The notes beneath the pieces were generated by a model. That model saw only the letters and a program-made list of their open reading frames with translations. It was not told the DNA's origin and searched no databases. Of a DNA stretch of 64,000 nucleotides, positions 44,843 through 54,481 are shown piece after piece (position 1 is the stretch's first letter; each line of letters starts with the position of its first letter). Origin of the DNA: Gammaproteobacteria bacterium. Its GTDB lineage: Bacteria; Pseudomonadota; Gammaproteobacteria; Pseudomonadales; Pseudohongiellaceae. The DNA is taken from assembly GCA_030682575.1 (NCBI GenBank), contig JAUXNX010000019.1, positions 140,463 to 204,462 on the forward strand, written 5' to 3'. The translations under genes were made by a program, and so were the position numbers.

Positions 44843-47455
44843 CTACAGCTTCCTGTAAATCGCTTCCAGCCGTCGCCTCACCAGCCTGCCAATTTCCCTG
44901 TCCGAAAGCAGCTCGATGCAATCAGTCTTCGCACGTGCGCCAATGCGGTGACGCAGTGCGGGGTTGTCACATACGCTGCGCATCTTCGCCGCCGCGTCGT
45001 CAAGATCAGGCTCAGCCCATATCTGACCCTTGCGGTACGGGCCGTAGTCCTGCTGCAATTCGACAAGCGTGTAATCCACGGGCAGCGAGTTGGCACCGTT
45101 CATGAACTCCATGTTGCCGGACCAGCCCGTTGCAATCACCACCTTTTCACGCGCCATTGCCTCGGCGATCACAAGGCCAAATCCTTCGGAGCGGTGCAGT
45201 GAAACAAAACAGTTGACGCTGCGGATCAGCGTGAACACTTCTTCGCGGCTCAGATAGCCCTCGAGGATGTGGATGTTGCTGTGCTCGGCCACATGACGTT
45301 GCAGGATCGCAGTAATGTCTGGCCGCGCTTCGCTGTTGGAGAGTTTCACGATCAGTTCCGCTCTCGAGTCACCCGCGAAGGCCCTGATGAACGCTTCAAC
45401 GGCACCGAGAGGATTCTTGCGCTCGGGAATGCTGAACATGTCCGCCATGGAGAGGAAACAGGTGGTATCCTCTCCCAGTCCGAACCTGGCACGATCACCT
45501 GCTTCGGTGGACGGAATGATGACGGTGTGCGGAATACACACAACGGGAATTGGCGATTTGTTGGCAATGGCTTTCTGGCAGAATGTCGAAGGCACCCAGA
45601 TCTCATTCAATGGCGAGAAGCTCTCCAGCCACTCGTCGGGGAACTCCCCCAGCTCCCATGCCCAGTAGCCAATGCGATAGCGACTGCCGAAAAATTCGCT
45701 GCCGAGGAAATCCCGTGCGACACCGATCTGGTCGGCGTTGACGTGGAAGAGGTTGACGCCGTAGTGAAGTCCGGATGGTTTGTCGGTTTCCACTTGTTCG
45801 CCTTGTCGCGATGCATTGCCGTAGTGATATCCAACTACTGCATGAGGAACATCGGACGCGTTGAGTGCGCGCAGCATTGAACGTGCGGACTCCCCTACGC
45901 CACTTTCAGCGTTCAGATAGCCAATCACATTGACGCCGTGCACATCGGAGCTCACGACGCTGCCGCTGTTGTTGGCGATGCGCCCCTGCTCCGTGGCTGT
46001 CAGTTCAGCGTGATAGGCCTTGCGCAGCAATAACATACGCAGGCGGTGGCGTAGCTGCGGACTGAAAAAAGGACGGAACAGATAACGGATCGACCATGCG
46101 ATGCGATAGAGCAGGTTGTAGAAAGATTTTCCCACTGATGTTGGTGCAGATTGCGGCGCGGTTTCTCTCGTCACTGTTTCGTCCGTAACGCTGTCACCAA
46201 CAACAGGCATTGCAGTCACCACAGACACATTTGCCAGCATCGGCGCGATGAACACAGGATCGATTGCCGACTGCTTCGTGGCGTTGCCAATAAACCAGTC
46301 CACGAAGGCAAGTCGGTGGATACCTTCCATATCGGGGAATGCGGCAATCAGGTCGGGACGTGCGCGATACAGGTTCGCGGCAAGCGCAGTGACCACAGGC
46401 CTCCTGTTGTCGATTGGCGTGTTCAACTGCGTGATGATCAACTGCTCGCCTTCAGCAGTCCGGAAGTCCGGCAGTGGCTTGCTCCAGTCGAGGGTCTTGC
46501 GCAGGAAGCTGCGTCCGGCATCCGGCATGCGGATACCGCTGTGCAGTTTTGCAAATGCGTAGGGCATCTTCGCATAGTTGGAGCGACCACTGTCATCCAC
46601 GCAGCGATTGTAGATCTCGAACAGTCGCTGGCAGGCAGGAGTCAGATCCGCAAGATTGAAGCGATCCTGGTGCTTGCTGATACGCTGGCTGCCGAGTTCC
46701 AGTCCGGAAAAATGAAAGAAGAACAGCGGTACGCCATTCGCCAGGAATTGCGGGCTTCCATCTTCAGAAGTCACTTCTTCAATATGACGATGCTTCAAAT
46801 TCCAGTAGGCCACGTTCCAGCCTGCGTTGCGCACGATTTCACTCTGGGGAAAAACCCCCGGTACGAGATCCATCCACTTCTGATCGGTGAACAGTCCATT
46901 GGGAATGTCCACAATGCAGTGACGCAGCAATTTTTCCTGCCACCAGTTCAGCAATTTCATAGCGGCGTCTGAGCGCGATAGCGCCAGAAAGCCCAGATTG
47001 TAGGTGCCGCTCTGCAGGATAGCGACTTCCGACGGCTGCTTGTCGTCGTTGAGAAAATCGGTCAAGTGAGGTGTCAACACGATCTCGGCACGATCAAGCG
47101 TGTCCAGCAGTGGCTGGCCAGTGGAGAACAGTTGAATGTCAGGATCGAAGTAGATGACCTTGGCGTGCTCTGCCGTTCTGAATATGTGAGAGAACAAGAA
47201 GGGCTTGATTGCCGTGTTCAGTTCGAGAATGGAGTATTGCACGAGTAGCTTGTCGAGATGTGGAATGTTGACGTCTTCGAGACTGATGACTTCGAAGGGC
47301 AGGGACTGCAGATCGAGACCATCGGGCCGATCGCACAGCGCGACGACTCTGCGGGCCTCGGGCATGAACGTTGCCACACTGGCCATCAGGTTGATCGCGT
47401 AGTGCATGTAGTTCTTGGATACGATGGTGAAAATGCAGCAGTCTTTCGTCGTCAT
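44843..47455 (-). CDS. Two-domain glycosyltransferase (GT8-like N-terminus, GT4 C-terminus)
   Basis: The 870-residue protein joins two transferase modules. Residues 1-330 look like a GT-A, GT8-type domain (CCIFTIVSKNYMHYAINLM; DxD-like VIYFDPDIQLFS; HCIVDIPNGLFTDQKWMDLV). Residues about 510-870 are a GT-B, GT4 domain (VIGYLNAESGVGESARSML, IVKLSNSEARPDI, HRSEGFGLVIAEAMAREKVV). It probably builds a surface polysaccharide or glycosylates a protein; the sugars are unknown. It lies 69 bp downstream of the PIG-L/GT2 gene and likely shares its transcript. The middle region (330-500) is not recognised. Confidence 0.85.
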   Translation of the reverse strand: MTTKDCCIFTIVSKNYMHYAINLMASVATFMPEARRVVALCDRPDGLDLQSLPFEVISLEDVNIPHLDKLLVQYSILELNTAIKPFLFSHIFRTAEHAKVIYFDPDIQLFSTGQPLLDTLDRAEIVLTPHLTDFLNDDKQPSEVAILQSGTYNLGFLALSRSDAAMKLLNWWQEKLLRHCIVDIPNGLFTDQKWMDLVPGVFPQSEIVRNAGWNVAYWNLKHRHIEEVTSEDGSPQFLANGVPLFFFHFSGLELGSQRISKHQDRFNLADLTPACQRLFEIYNRCVDDSGRSNYAKMPYAFAKLHSGIRMPDAGRSFLRKTLDWSKPLPDFRTAEGEQLIITQLNTPIDNRRPVVTALAANLYRARPDLIAAFPDMEGIHRLAFVDWFIGNATKQSAIDPVFIAPMLANVSVVTAMPVVGDSVTDETVTRETAPQSAPTSVGKSFYNLLYRIAWSIRYLFRPFFSPQLRHRLRMLLLRKAYHAELTATEQGRIANNSGSVVSSDVHGVNVIGYLNAESGVGESARSMLRALNASDVPHAVVGYHYGNASRQGEQVETDKPSGLHYGVNLFHVNADQIGVARDFLGSEFFGSRYRIGYWAWELGEFPDEWLESFSPLNEIWVPSTFCQKAIANKSPIPVVCIPHTVIIPSTEAGDRARFGLGEDTTCFLSMADMFSIPERKNPLGAVEAFIRAFAGDSRAELIVKLSNSEARPDITAILQRHVAEHSNIHILEGYLSREEVFTLIRSVNCFVSLHRSEGFGLVIAEAMAREKVVIATGWSGNMEFMNGANSLPVDYTLVELQQDYGPYRKGQIWAEPDLDDAAAKMRSVCDNPALRHRIGARAKTDCIELLSDREIGRLVRRRLEAIYRKL

Positions 47456-47524
47456 GCCAATCTCTGTTTCGCCGCCAGTGCGGCCGATGATTTTCTGTGT
47501 GTCCTTCCTGTCGAGGAAGGTTGC

Positions 47525-49345
47525 TCAGGATTTATTCTGTACCAGCAGCTTGCCAAGCAGCCAGCGACGGCTGCGGGTGGCGGCCTGCAACGTTTCGAGG
47601 CTGGCGCGCACCTGGGCAATCTCCACGTCCCGCGCCGCCAGAATGTCCTCCAGTCCGCGTGTGTGTGTCTGATAGTTGTTGATCTCGTCATCGCGTGACG
47701 CGAGCATGGCTTTGAGGCCGTCGGCCTGTTCTTGTGCGGAGGTTTTCAGATTTTCCTCATGAATACGTGCCGCTTCTTCAGTAATTCTCTGGTGCTCAAC
47801 GAGCTCGCCTACCTGCGCCATTTTATCTGCCAGTTCTCGATACAAATCTTGCGTATAGGCCATTAGCCGCGAGTAGCGGGCTGGCGACAACCGCGCGAAC
47901 CATTTCTCCTGCAGTTGCTGCACACGCTGCTTGTTCGCCTCGGGCGCACTGAACACGCCAGAGCCATCGCTGGTATTGAAGTTGTAAAAGGCGGATACAT
48001 GCCCCGTACCGGAGAACGCGCCCTGATTCGAAATCTGCAGCCAGAAGTCCCAATCCTCGAACACGTCCATCGCCGTATCAAAGCGGCAGGCCCAGTCGTC
48101 ACGCACCTGCTGCACGCGGAACAGCACGGAGTGGATGGGCAGATAATTTTCGAACAGCAGCCGACACGCATCGTATGTCGCGTTGAACTGATGCTTCACC
48201 TGCCAGCGCTCCTGCGCGTCTTCAGTCTTCACGAGCTGGCCAAACTCGACACCGGAAAAAGCGGCAGAGGCATTCGGATTGTCACGCAGGTGATCGACGA
48301 GTCGAGCGATGTGATCCGGGGCAAACCAGTCGTCGTCATCGAGGAAGATGGCAAGATCGGAGTTGGTATTCTCCAGCAGCAGGTTCGCTGCCTGGGAGCG
48401 CGGTACGTTGGTGGCACTGTCGATGAAGCGCAGCGGCAGTGTGCCCGCGCGGCTTTCAAGCACGCTGTGTCCTGGCCCTTTCGCGTTGAGCACCACAACC
48501 TCGATGTTCGACCAGGTTTGCAGCGCCACGGAATCGAGTGCGCGACTCAGGGACGGGCGATCCATGCTGCGAATCAGTACGCTGACTTTTTCCTGCTGGC
48601 TTCGTGTGTTCACAAGATTCAGTCGCTCCTGTCGATGGAGTTCCGGTTCTGCTATGAGTACGGGCTGCAAAAGTTCTTCAGTCTGCAGCAGGCGATACGC
48701 CTCGGCAAATTTCACTTCCGCTGGCAGTGTATAGGAGCGGAAGCGATTCAAGCCCATGATCAGTTCGTCGTAGCGAGCAATGGCGAGTTGTGAGCCATAG
48801 CAGCCTACCGCACTGCGTTTAGTGGCTTCATGAGCCGTGATATCAACCAGCACATTCACTCGTGGCAGCGGAGAGCCGATTTCATAGAGCGCCACACGCA
48901 GAGTCTTGCCTGCTGTTACAAGGCGCCGGGCGGCCTCTATCGCAATCCAGGCAGTTGCGCGATGGTCAGGATGGATCTCACTTGTGGATGGCGCAATCAC
49001 CAGATCGGCATTGCAATCCAGAATCGCCTGCTGCGCTGCGGCAATGGTACGTTCGTTGTAGGCAACGCCGCGATCGGGTTCACGCCAGAAGATGACGTTG
49101 GCGATGCCGAGCAGTTCCGCCGCATTGCGGCTCTCCTGTTCACGCACATCCGCACCAGCCTTGCCATGTTCTCCGTGATCTCCGGAGGTGACGATGACCG
49201 CCGTCACCGGAATGCCAGCCGCCTTGTATGCGCAGACCAGACCACCACAACCCAGCGCTTCGTCATCGGGGTGCGGCGCAAACACCAGCGCAGCTGTGCA
49301 CTCGATCAGCGGGCTGGCCTGGTAGGGTGTCAGTCTGGTTTCCAT
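47525..49345 (-). CDS. PIG-L deacetylase fused to a GT2 glycosyltransferase
   Basis: The 606-residue protein starts with a PIG-L (LmbE) N-acetylglucosaminyl deacetylase domain with zinc ligands in VFAPHPDDEALGCGG and APSTSEIHPDHRATAW. A GT2 domain follows from about residue 255 (KVSVLIRSMDRPSLSRALDS; acidic motif LAIFLDDDDWFAPDHI). The C-terminus, about 490-590, is a coiled coil (ITEEAARIHEENLKTSAQEQ). Deacetylation and transfer by one chain suggests modification of an N-acetylated sugar in a cell-surface glycan. It begins 28 bp after the DUF484 gene, where xerC is usual. Confidence 0.87.
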   Translation of the reverse strand: METRLTPYQASPLIECTAALVFAPHPDDEALGCGGLVCAYKAAGIPVTAVIVTSGDHGEHGKAGADVREQESRNAAELLGIANVIFWREPDRGVAYNERTIAAAQQAILDCNADLVIAPSTSEIHPDHRATAWIAIEAARRLVTAGKTLRVALYEIGSPLPRVNVLVDITAHEATKRSAVGCYGSQLAIARYDELIMGLNRFRSYTLPAEVKFAEAYRLLQTEELLQPVLIAEPELHRQERLNLVNTRSQQEKVSVLIRSMDRPSLSRALDSVALQTWSNIEVVVLNAKGPGHSVLESRAGTLPLRFIDSATNVPRSQAANLLLENTNSDLAIFLDDDDWFAPDHIARLVDHLRDNPNASAAFSGVEFGQLVKTEDAQERWQVKHQFNATYDACRLLFENYLPIHSVLFRVQQVRDDWACRFDTAMDVFEDWDFWLQISNQGAFSGTGHVSAFYNFNTSDGSGVFSAPEANKQRVQQLQEKWFARLSPARYSRLMAYTQDLYRELADKMAQVGELVEHQRITEEAARIHEENLKTSAQEQADGLKAMLASRDDEINNYQTHTRGLEDILAARDVEIAQVRASLETLQAATRSRRWLLGKLLVQNKS

Positions 49346-49373
49346 TTCAGCAGCCTCCCTCTCGCATCGTCGT

Positions 49374-50087
49374 TCAGATTATTTTTCTGACGATGACTGA
49401 TTCGAGCACTTCCCCAATGAAATCCAGGAACATCGTGTCCAGATCAGAATTGAAATACTCCTGCGCCTTGTTGCCGATGGCCAGCACGCCGAGCATTCTC
49501 TCGCGGCCAATCGGGCATAGTGCAGCAGAGCGAATAGTGCCACCGTGCGGGAACAGAAAGGCAGCAGTCTCCCTGTCGATGGCACGGCACTGGGTCCGAC
49601 GATCACGCAGGAGTGTCGGAAAGCTCTGTTGCAGGAATTCCGCAGACTCCTGCCGTGCGTGTTCAACATTCTTGAGATGGTCGGCCTGGAACAGGATGAC
49701 GCTGCACGCATCAATGCCCGGTTGTGTACACAGATTGGCTTCAGTGGCACTGGCGATCTGCGCGACTTCATCTTCCATCAGCAGAGCGATGATAAGTGCG
49801 CGGGTGACGTTGAAGAGCTGATCGTTGTACTTGGCGTTCTCCAGCAGCGTGTTGAGCGTGTGGCGCGACTCGATGGTGCGTTCGCGCAAAATCTTCACCT
49901 GTCGCTCCAGTAGAGAAATGGCCTTGCCACTCTCATGAGGCAGTGTGATCTCGGCGAGCAGGTTGTCTCGATCCACAAAAAATTCGGGATGCTTCTTCAG
50001 GTAGGTTGCCACCTGTTCTGCTGTCAGATCAGTGTGGTTTTCCTTGCTGGACTTTACGCTGGAATTTATGGATGGATCGCTGGTCAT
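49374..50087 (-). CDS. DUF484 family GAF-like protein
   Basis: The 237-residue protein has the DUF484 N-terminal helix (QVATYLKKHPEFFVDRDNLL, HESGKAISLLERQVKILRER) and a GAF-like C-terminal domain (SAALCPIGRERMLGVLAIG). Function is unknown. In many gammaproteobacteria it sits between dapF and xerC; here dapF precedes it by 45 bp, but xerC is missing and the PIG-L/GT2 gene follows. Confidence 0.9.
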   Translation of the reverse strand: MTSDPSINSSVKSSKENHTDLTAEQVATYLKKHPEFFVDRDNLLAEITLPHESGKAISLLERQVKILRERTIESRHTLNTLLENAKYNDQLFNVTRALIIALLMEDEVAQIASATEANLCTQPGIDACSVILFQADHLKNVEHARQESAEFLQQSFPTLLRDRRTQCRAIDRETAAFLFPHGGTIRSAALCPIGRERMLGVLAIGNKAQEYFNSDLDTMFLDFIGEVLESVIVRKII

Positions 50088-50132
50088 ACTTTTTCTTCGC
50101 TCGTCGTTATGATGTTGTTATGAAGATGAATG

Positions 50133-50975
50133 TCAGATTCTGATCGTGCCTTCGTAAACCGTTGTGGCTGGCCCGCGCATGATGATGGACTGACCTTCGC
50201 CTTGCCATTGCAGTTGCAGTTCGCCGCCGGTCAGGTGCGCGAGCGCCGTGCTGTTGAGCAATCCTGCCGCACAACCTGTCGCCATTGCTGCGCACGCACC
50301 GGTGCCGCAGGCAGTGGTTTCACCTGCACCGCGTTCGTACACGCGCAGACGGAAAGTATCCTTGTCCAGCATCTGCATGAAACCAACGTTGACGCCCTTC
50401 GGAAAATCCGGATGCATACCCAGTGCCGTGCCGACACCTTTGACGTCGACGGTGTCGACGTCATCGACAATGATCACGGCATGCGGGTTGCCTACAGAAA
50501 CAATGCGGAAGCTCACGCTCTGCTGCACACCATTCACGGAGATGGTGCGCTCATGCACCGGTCCCTGCTGCGTAGCGTTGAACGGCAATGAAGAGGGAGT
50601 GAAATTCGGTGCGCCCATGTCGACGGTCACAAGGCCATCTTCCTGCACACTCAGCGTGATGATGCCATTCACAGTCTTGACGCGAATCTCCCTGCGTGAG
50701 GTCAGGCCCTTGTCGATCACGAAGCGCACGAAGCATCTGGCTCCGTTGCCGCAGTGTTCCACTTCACTGCCATCGCAGTTGTATATACGGTAATTGAAAT
50801 CCACATCCGGCTGCGTGGGCGCTTCGATCATCAGCATCTGGTCAAAGCCGATGCCGAAATGCCGATCACCGAGCGTGCGAATCTGTTCCACAGACAGTGT
50901 GATCGGATGCGAGATCGTGTCAAGCACGACGAAGTCGTTACCGAGGCCGTGCATTTTTGTGAAAGGTATCTGCAT
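50133..50975 (-). CDS. dapF: Diaminopimelate epimerase DapF
   Basis: The 280-residue enzyme interconverts LL- and meso-diaminopimelate for lysine and peptidoglycan synthesis. The two catalytic cysteines are visible in EVEHCGNGARC (Cys75) and ETTACGTGACA. It starts MQIPFTKMHGLGNDFVVLD, as expected. It follows lysA by 5 bp, so the two steps before and at lysine formation are translated from one mRNA. Confidence 0.97.
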   Translation of the reverse strand: MQIPFTKMHGLGNDFVVLDTISHPITLSVEQIRTLGDRHFGIGFDQMLMIEAPTQPDVDFNYRIYNCDGSEVEHCGNGARCFVRFVIDKGLTSRREIRVKTVNGIITLSVQEDGLVTVDMGAPNFTPSSLPFNATQQGPVHERTISVNGVQQSVSFRIVSVGNPHAVIIVDDVDTVDVKGVGTALGMHPDFPKGVNVGFMQMLDKDTFRLRVYERGAGETTACGTGACAAMATGCAAGLLNSTALAHLTGGELQLQWQGEGQSIIMRGPATTVYEGTIRI

Positions 50976-50980
50976 ATGTG

Positions 50981-52231
50981 CTATTTCAAGATCGATTCCA
51001 GTGACAACTGATAATCCAGTGTCTCGCGCTCTCTCACCACGGAGGCCGTGCTGCCATCCACCATGATCTCCGCTACGCGGTTACGGGTGTTGTAATTGGA
51101 GCTCATTACAAAGCCATAGGCACCGGCGCTGCGCACGGCCAGCAGGTCGCCCTGCTGTATTGCGAGGTTGCGCTCCTTGCCGAGAAAATCTGACGACTCG
51201 CAGACAGGCCCGACTACATCGTATGTACGCGTCGGAACACTGTTGCCAGCATTTGTCACTGGCACGATGTTCTGCCATGCGCCATACAGTGCGGGCCGCA
51301 GCAGGTCATTCATGGCGCCGTCAACAATAGCAAAATTCTTGTGGTCGGTAAGCTTCAAATACTCTACACGCGTGACGAACAAACCCGCGTTGGCACAGAT
51401 GGAGCGGCCCGGCTCCAGGAACAGGGACAGATTACGACCTTCCAGTTTGGCCAGTATTGCCTGAATCAGCTCCGCAGGTGCAGGGGGCGCCTCGTCGCGA
51501 TAGCAAACACCGAGCCCACCACCCATGTCGAAGTGACGAATGTGGATGCCCAGGCTGGCGAGGGTGTCCACCAACAGCAGCACTCGGTCTATGGCATCCA
51601 GATAGGGCGCGATATTGGTCAACTGAGAACCGATGTGGCAGTCCACACCAACGATGTCGATGTTGTCCATCTGCGCGGCGCGCTGATAGACGGCGACCGC
51701 GCGGTCGATTGCAATGCCGAACTTGTTCTCCTTCAGTCCCGTCGAAATATAGGGGTGCGTGCCAGCGTCCACGTCAGGGTTCACGCGTAGCGAGATGGGG
51801 GCACGGTGTCCCAGTTTTGCAGCGACGGCATTGATGCGGTCGAGCTCTGGCTCGGATTCCACGTTGAAGCACAGAATGCCAAGCTCAAGAGCATGAGCGA
51901 TTTCATCCTCTGTCTTGCCAAGGCCGGAGAAGATGACTTTCTTCGGGTCGCCACCGGCGCGCATGACCCGCTCCAGCTCACCACCGGAGACGATGTCAAA
52001 ACCGGCGCCGAGTCTTGCCAGCACATTGAGCACCGCCAGGTTGGAGTTGGCTTTCACCGCAAAACAGACCAAGTGGTCGCTGCCGGTCAGCGCCTTTTCA
52101 TAGGCAAGCAGGTTGTGCTCAAGGGCGACGCGGGAATAGACATAGCAGGGCGTGCCGTGGCGGCGGGCGATTTCGGCCACCGCGATGTCTTCGGCAAACA
52201 GTTCATTGTCTTGGTAATGGAAGGGGTCCAT
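50981..52231 (-). CDS. lysA: Diaminopimelate decarboxylase LysA
   Basis: The 416-residue PLP enzyme decarboxylates meso-diaminopimelate to lysine. The PLP lysine is Lys60 in LVCFAVKANSNLAVL; HIRHFDMGGGLGVCYRDE binds the cofactor phosphate, and CESSDFLGKER carries the active-site cysteine. Length is normal. It is preceded by lptM (42 bp) and followed by dapF. Confidence 0.97.
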   Translation of the reverse strand: MDPFHYQDNELFAEDIAVAEIARRHGTPCYVYSRVALEHNLLAYEKALTGSDHLVCFAVKANSNLAVLNVLARLGAGFDIVSGGELERVMRAGGDPKKVIFSGLGKTEDEIAHALELGILCFNVESEPELDRINAVAAKLGHRAPISLRVNPDVDAGTHPYISTGLKENKFGIAIDRAVAVYQRAAQMDNIDIVGVDCHIGSQLTNIAPYLDAIDRVLLLVDTLASLGIHIRHFDMGGGLGVCYRDEAPPAPAELIQAILAKLEGRNLSLFLEPGRSICANAGLFVTRVEYLKLTDHKNFAIVDGAMNDLLRPALYGAWQNIVPVTNAGNSVPTRTYDVVGPVCESSDFLGKERNLAIQQGDLLAVRSAGAYGFVMSSNYNTRNRVAEIMVDGSTASVVRERETLDYQLSLESILK

Positions 52232-52273
52232 GGCAAAGGTTACCTGATGTTCCGGGATTGGGTTGGACGTCCG

Positions 52274-52432
52274 TCAACTGACAGAAGTCGTGTCGGCGGC
52301 GGTGATGGTATAGCCCGCCTGTCCCGGTCGCTGCAGAGGGCCCTTCTGGCCACAACTGAACAGCACACTGGCGATCAGAACGATCAGGAACAGTCTTGCA
52401 GGGATTCTGGTCTGTAGAGTTGGAAATTGCAT
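52274..52432 (-). CDS. lptM: LPS-assembly lipoprotein LptM (YifL)
   Basis: The predicted 52-residue lipoprotein has a signal ending IASVLFSCGQKGPLQRPG, with lipidated Cys27. The CGQKGPL motif after the lipobox is the LptM signature, and a position directly upstream of lysA is conserved across gammaproteobacteria. LptM associates with the LptDE translocon and helps it form correct disulfides. It was too short for standard length cut-offs but is well supported. Confidence 0.88.
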   Translation of the reverse strand: MQFPTLQTRIPARLFLIVLIASVLFSCGQKGPLQRPGQAGYTITAADTTSVS

Positions 52433-52470
52433 CACGATTCTGGTGTGGTCCGGGGGCTTGAAGTGGCGGG

Positions 52471-52476
52471 ATTATA
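52471..52476 (-). promoter_or_regulatory. -10 box of the lptM-lysA-dapF operon
   Basis: Read on the minus strand this is TATAAT, 38 bp upstream of the lptM ATG. A TTGGCA lies 19 bp further upstream, a long spacing. The consensus -10 makes it the best promoter candidate for the operon. The rest of the 298-bp gap up to the ABC ATPase gene shows no feature. Confidence 0.5.
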
Positions 52477-52730
52477 CCCGTAGAGAGCCTGCAATTGCCA
52501 ACCTGAGCGGCACAAAAATAATCACGCAACTATCGGAAAAACACGGAAATTTCGTAAATGTCACGAATGTTGTCCAGCCTTGAAATGGTGAGGTAAGGAG
52601 CCTATATTTGCCCCTCGACTTTTTGGGTAAAAGATAATTCATGCGGTCCATGACCTTGTGAATCCGTCCGCAGAGCGCCTGCATGGCGGGCACTCAGATT
52701 GGGTAACCATGCTATTCGGAAGAATTAAAT

Positions 52731-53711
52731 ATGATTGAAATTAGTCACTTAACTAAGAAGTTCGATAGTTTTACCGCAGTGGATGACTTGAGTTTCACGG
52801 TGGCAGAAGGCGAAGTGCTGGGCTTTCTGGGGCCAAACGGGGCAGGCAAGTCCACCACCATGAAGGTCATCACCGGTTTCCTTGCGCCCACTGCAGGCTC
52901 TGTCACTGTCTGCGGCCATGACATCAGCACTGATCCTATTGCAGTGAAGTCATTGATTGGCTATCTGCCGGAAGGCGCACCTTGTTACCCCGACATGACC
53001 GTGCTCGAGTTTCTGGACTTCATTGCCGACATTCGTGGATTCCACGGTGAGGAGAAGAAGCAGAGCATTGCCAGAGTTGTCCAGCAGGTCGAGCTGGGGG
53101 AAGTCTGCCACAAGACCATCGATACCCTCTCGAAGGGCTTCAAGCGCCGGGTCGGTCTGGCGCAGGCCATCATCCACAACCCTAAGGTGCTTATTCTCGA
53201 CGAGCCCACCGACGGACTTGATCCGAACCAGAAACACCACGTTCGGCAATTGATCCGCAATCTGGCCAGGGACAGGATCGTCATCATCTCCACGCACATT
53301 CTTGAAGAAGTCAGCGCGGTGTGTACGCGGGCGATCATCATCGCTGCGGGCAGAATTGTTGCCGATGGCACACCAAAGGAACTGGAGGCACGGTCCCGCT
53401 ACAACGGCGCGGTGAGCATTCAGCTCACGCAGGAATTCGATCTGTATGGCGCCCTGGAAAGTGTGACCGAAGTGGTGGCTGTGGAGGAGAGCGACGAAGA
53501 ACGTCGCCGCTATACGATCGTGCCCGCCGCAGGGAAACAGATTTTCAACAAGATGCTGGAGAGGGTGCAGGGGGAGCAATGGCCTGTGGCCGAGTTCCAT
53601 CTGGTGGAAGGCCTTCTGGAAGATTACTTCAGGAGTGTGACACAGGGCGCCTCACTGTCAGCTCACGCCCAGCGTCGTGAGCGCCAATCCAATTCAGAAC
53701 AGCAGGTGTAG
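52731..53711 (+). CDS. ABC transporter ATPase (GldA/NosF type)
   Basis: The 326-residue ATPase has Walker A GFLGPNGAGKSTTMKVITG, signature DTLSKGFKRRVGLAQAI, Walker B VLILDEPTDGLDPNQK, and an H-loop in RIVIISTHILEEVSA. A C-terminal extension of about 100 residues follows. It pairs with the permease (53716) and the GldG-like protein (54482), which follow with almost no gaps. Systems of this kind occur widely outside gliding bacteria; the substrate is unknown. Confidence 0.9.
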   Translation: MIEISHLTKKFDSFTAVDDLSFTVAEGEVLGFLGPNGAGKSTTMKVITGFLAPTAGSVTVCGHDISTDPIAVKSLIGYLPEGAPCYPDMTVLEFLDFIADIRGFHGEEKKQSIARVVQQVELGEVCHKTIDTLSKGFKRRVGLAQAIIHNPKVLILDEPTDGLDPNQKHHVRQLIRNLARDRIVIISTHILEEVSAVCTRAIIIAAGRIVADGTPKELEARSRYNGAVSIQLTQEFDLYGALESVTEVVAVEESDEERRRYTIVPAAGKQIFNKMLERVQGEQWPVAEFHLVEGLLEDYFRSVTQGASLSAHAQRRERQSNSEQQV

Positions 53712-53715
53712 TACT

Positions 53716-54471
53716 ATGAACAGTGCCAAGAATAGTGTCATGAGAAATCTGGGAATCATTTTCAAACGCGAACTGGCTGGTTACTTTGCCACGCCACTTG
53801 CCTACGTATTCATCGTGATTTTTCTGGTGATGAGCGGCATCTTCACATTTGACCTCGGTGGATTCTACGTGCGCGGTCAGGCCGATTTGATGCCATTCTT
53901 CAGCTTTCATCCATGGCTGTATCTGTTCATGATCCCCGCGATTGCAATGGGGTTGTGGGCGGACGAGCGCAAGTCCGGCACCATCGAACTGTTGATGACG
54001 TTGCCGGTAAAACTCTCGGATGTCGTACTTGGCAAATTTCTCGCTGCCTGGGTACTCAGTGGTTTGGCATTGCTGCTGACCTTTCCAATCTGGATCACTG
54101 TCAATTATCTCGGCAGTCCCGACAACGGAGTGATCGTTGCCGCATATCTCGGCAGTTGGCTGATGGCCGGTGGTTTCCTTGCGATTGGCTCGTGCATGTC
54201 CGCGATGACACGCAACTCCGTCATCGCATTCATCCTCACTGTCGCCATCTGCTTCGTCTTCGTGGCTTCCGGTTCCGAGATTGTATTGAACGCCTTCGGC
54301 TGGGCGCCGCAGATAATGGTCGACGCGATTGCTGCGTTGAGTTTCCTGACGCACTTCGATTCGATCAGCAAGGGCGTGCTTGATATCCGCGACATTCTAT
54401 TCTTTGTAGTGTTCATTGGTTCGTGGCTGTTTGCGTCGGCAATCGTCATCGAAATCAAGAAAGCGAATTGA
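53716..54471 (+). CDS. ABC transporter permease (GldF/ABC-2 type)
   Basis: The 251-residue protein has about six transmembrane helices (TPLAYVFIVIFLVMSGIFTF, FFSFHPWLYLFMIPAIAMG, ALLLTFPIWITVNYL, AFILTVAICFVFVASGSEIV). It matches the ABC-2/GldF permease family. Between helices 2 and 3 lies ADERKSGTIELLMTLPV, the conserved cytoplasmic segment of this family. The start is the ATG at 53716; the frame is open upstream to 53677 but overlaps the ATPase gene. It is the membrane partner of the ATPase just upstream. Confidence 0.88.
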   Translation: MNSAKNSVMRNLGIIFKRELAGYFATPLAYVFIVIFLVMSGIFTFDLGGFYVRGQADLMPFFSFHPWLYLFMIPAIAMGLWADERKSGTIELLMTLPVKLSDVVLGKFLAAWVLSGLALLLTFPIWITVNYLGSPDNGVIVAAYLGSWLMAGGFLAIGSCMSAMTRNSVIAFILTVAICFVFVASGSEIVLNAFGWAPQIMVDAIAALSFLTHFDSISKGVLDIRDILFFVVFIGSWLFASAIVIEIKKAN

Positions 54472-54481
54472 GGGGCTGATG

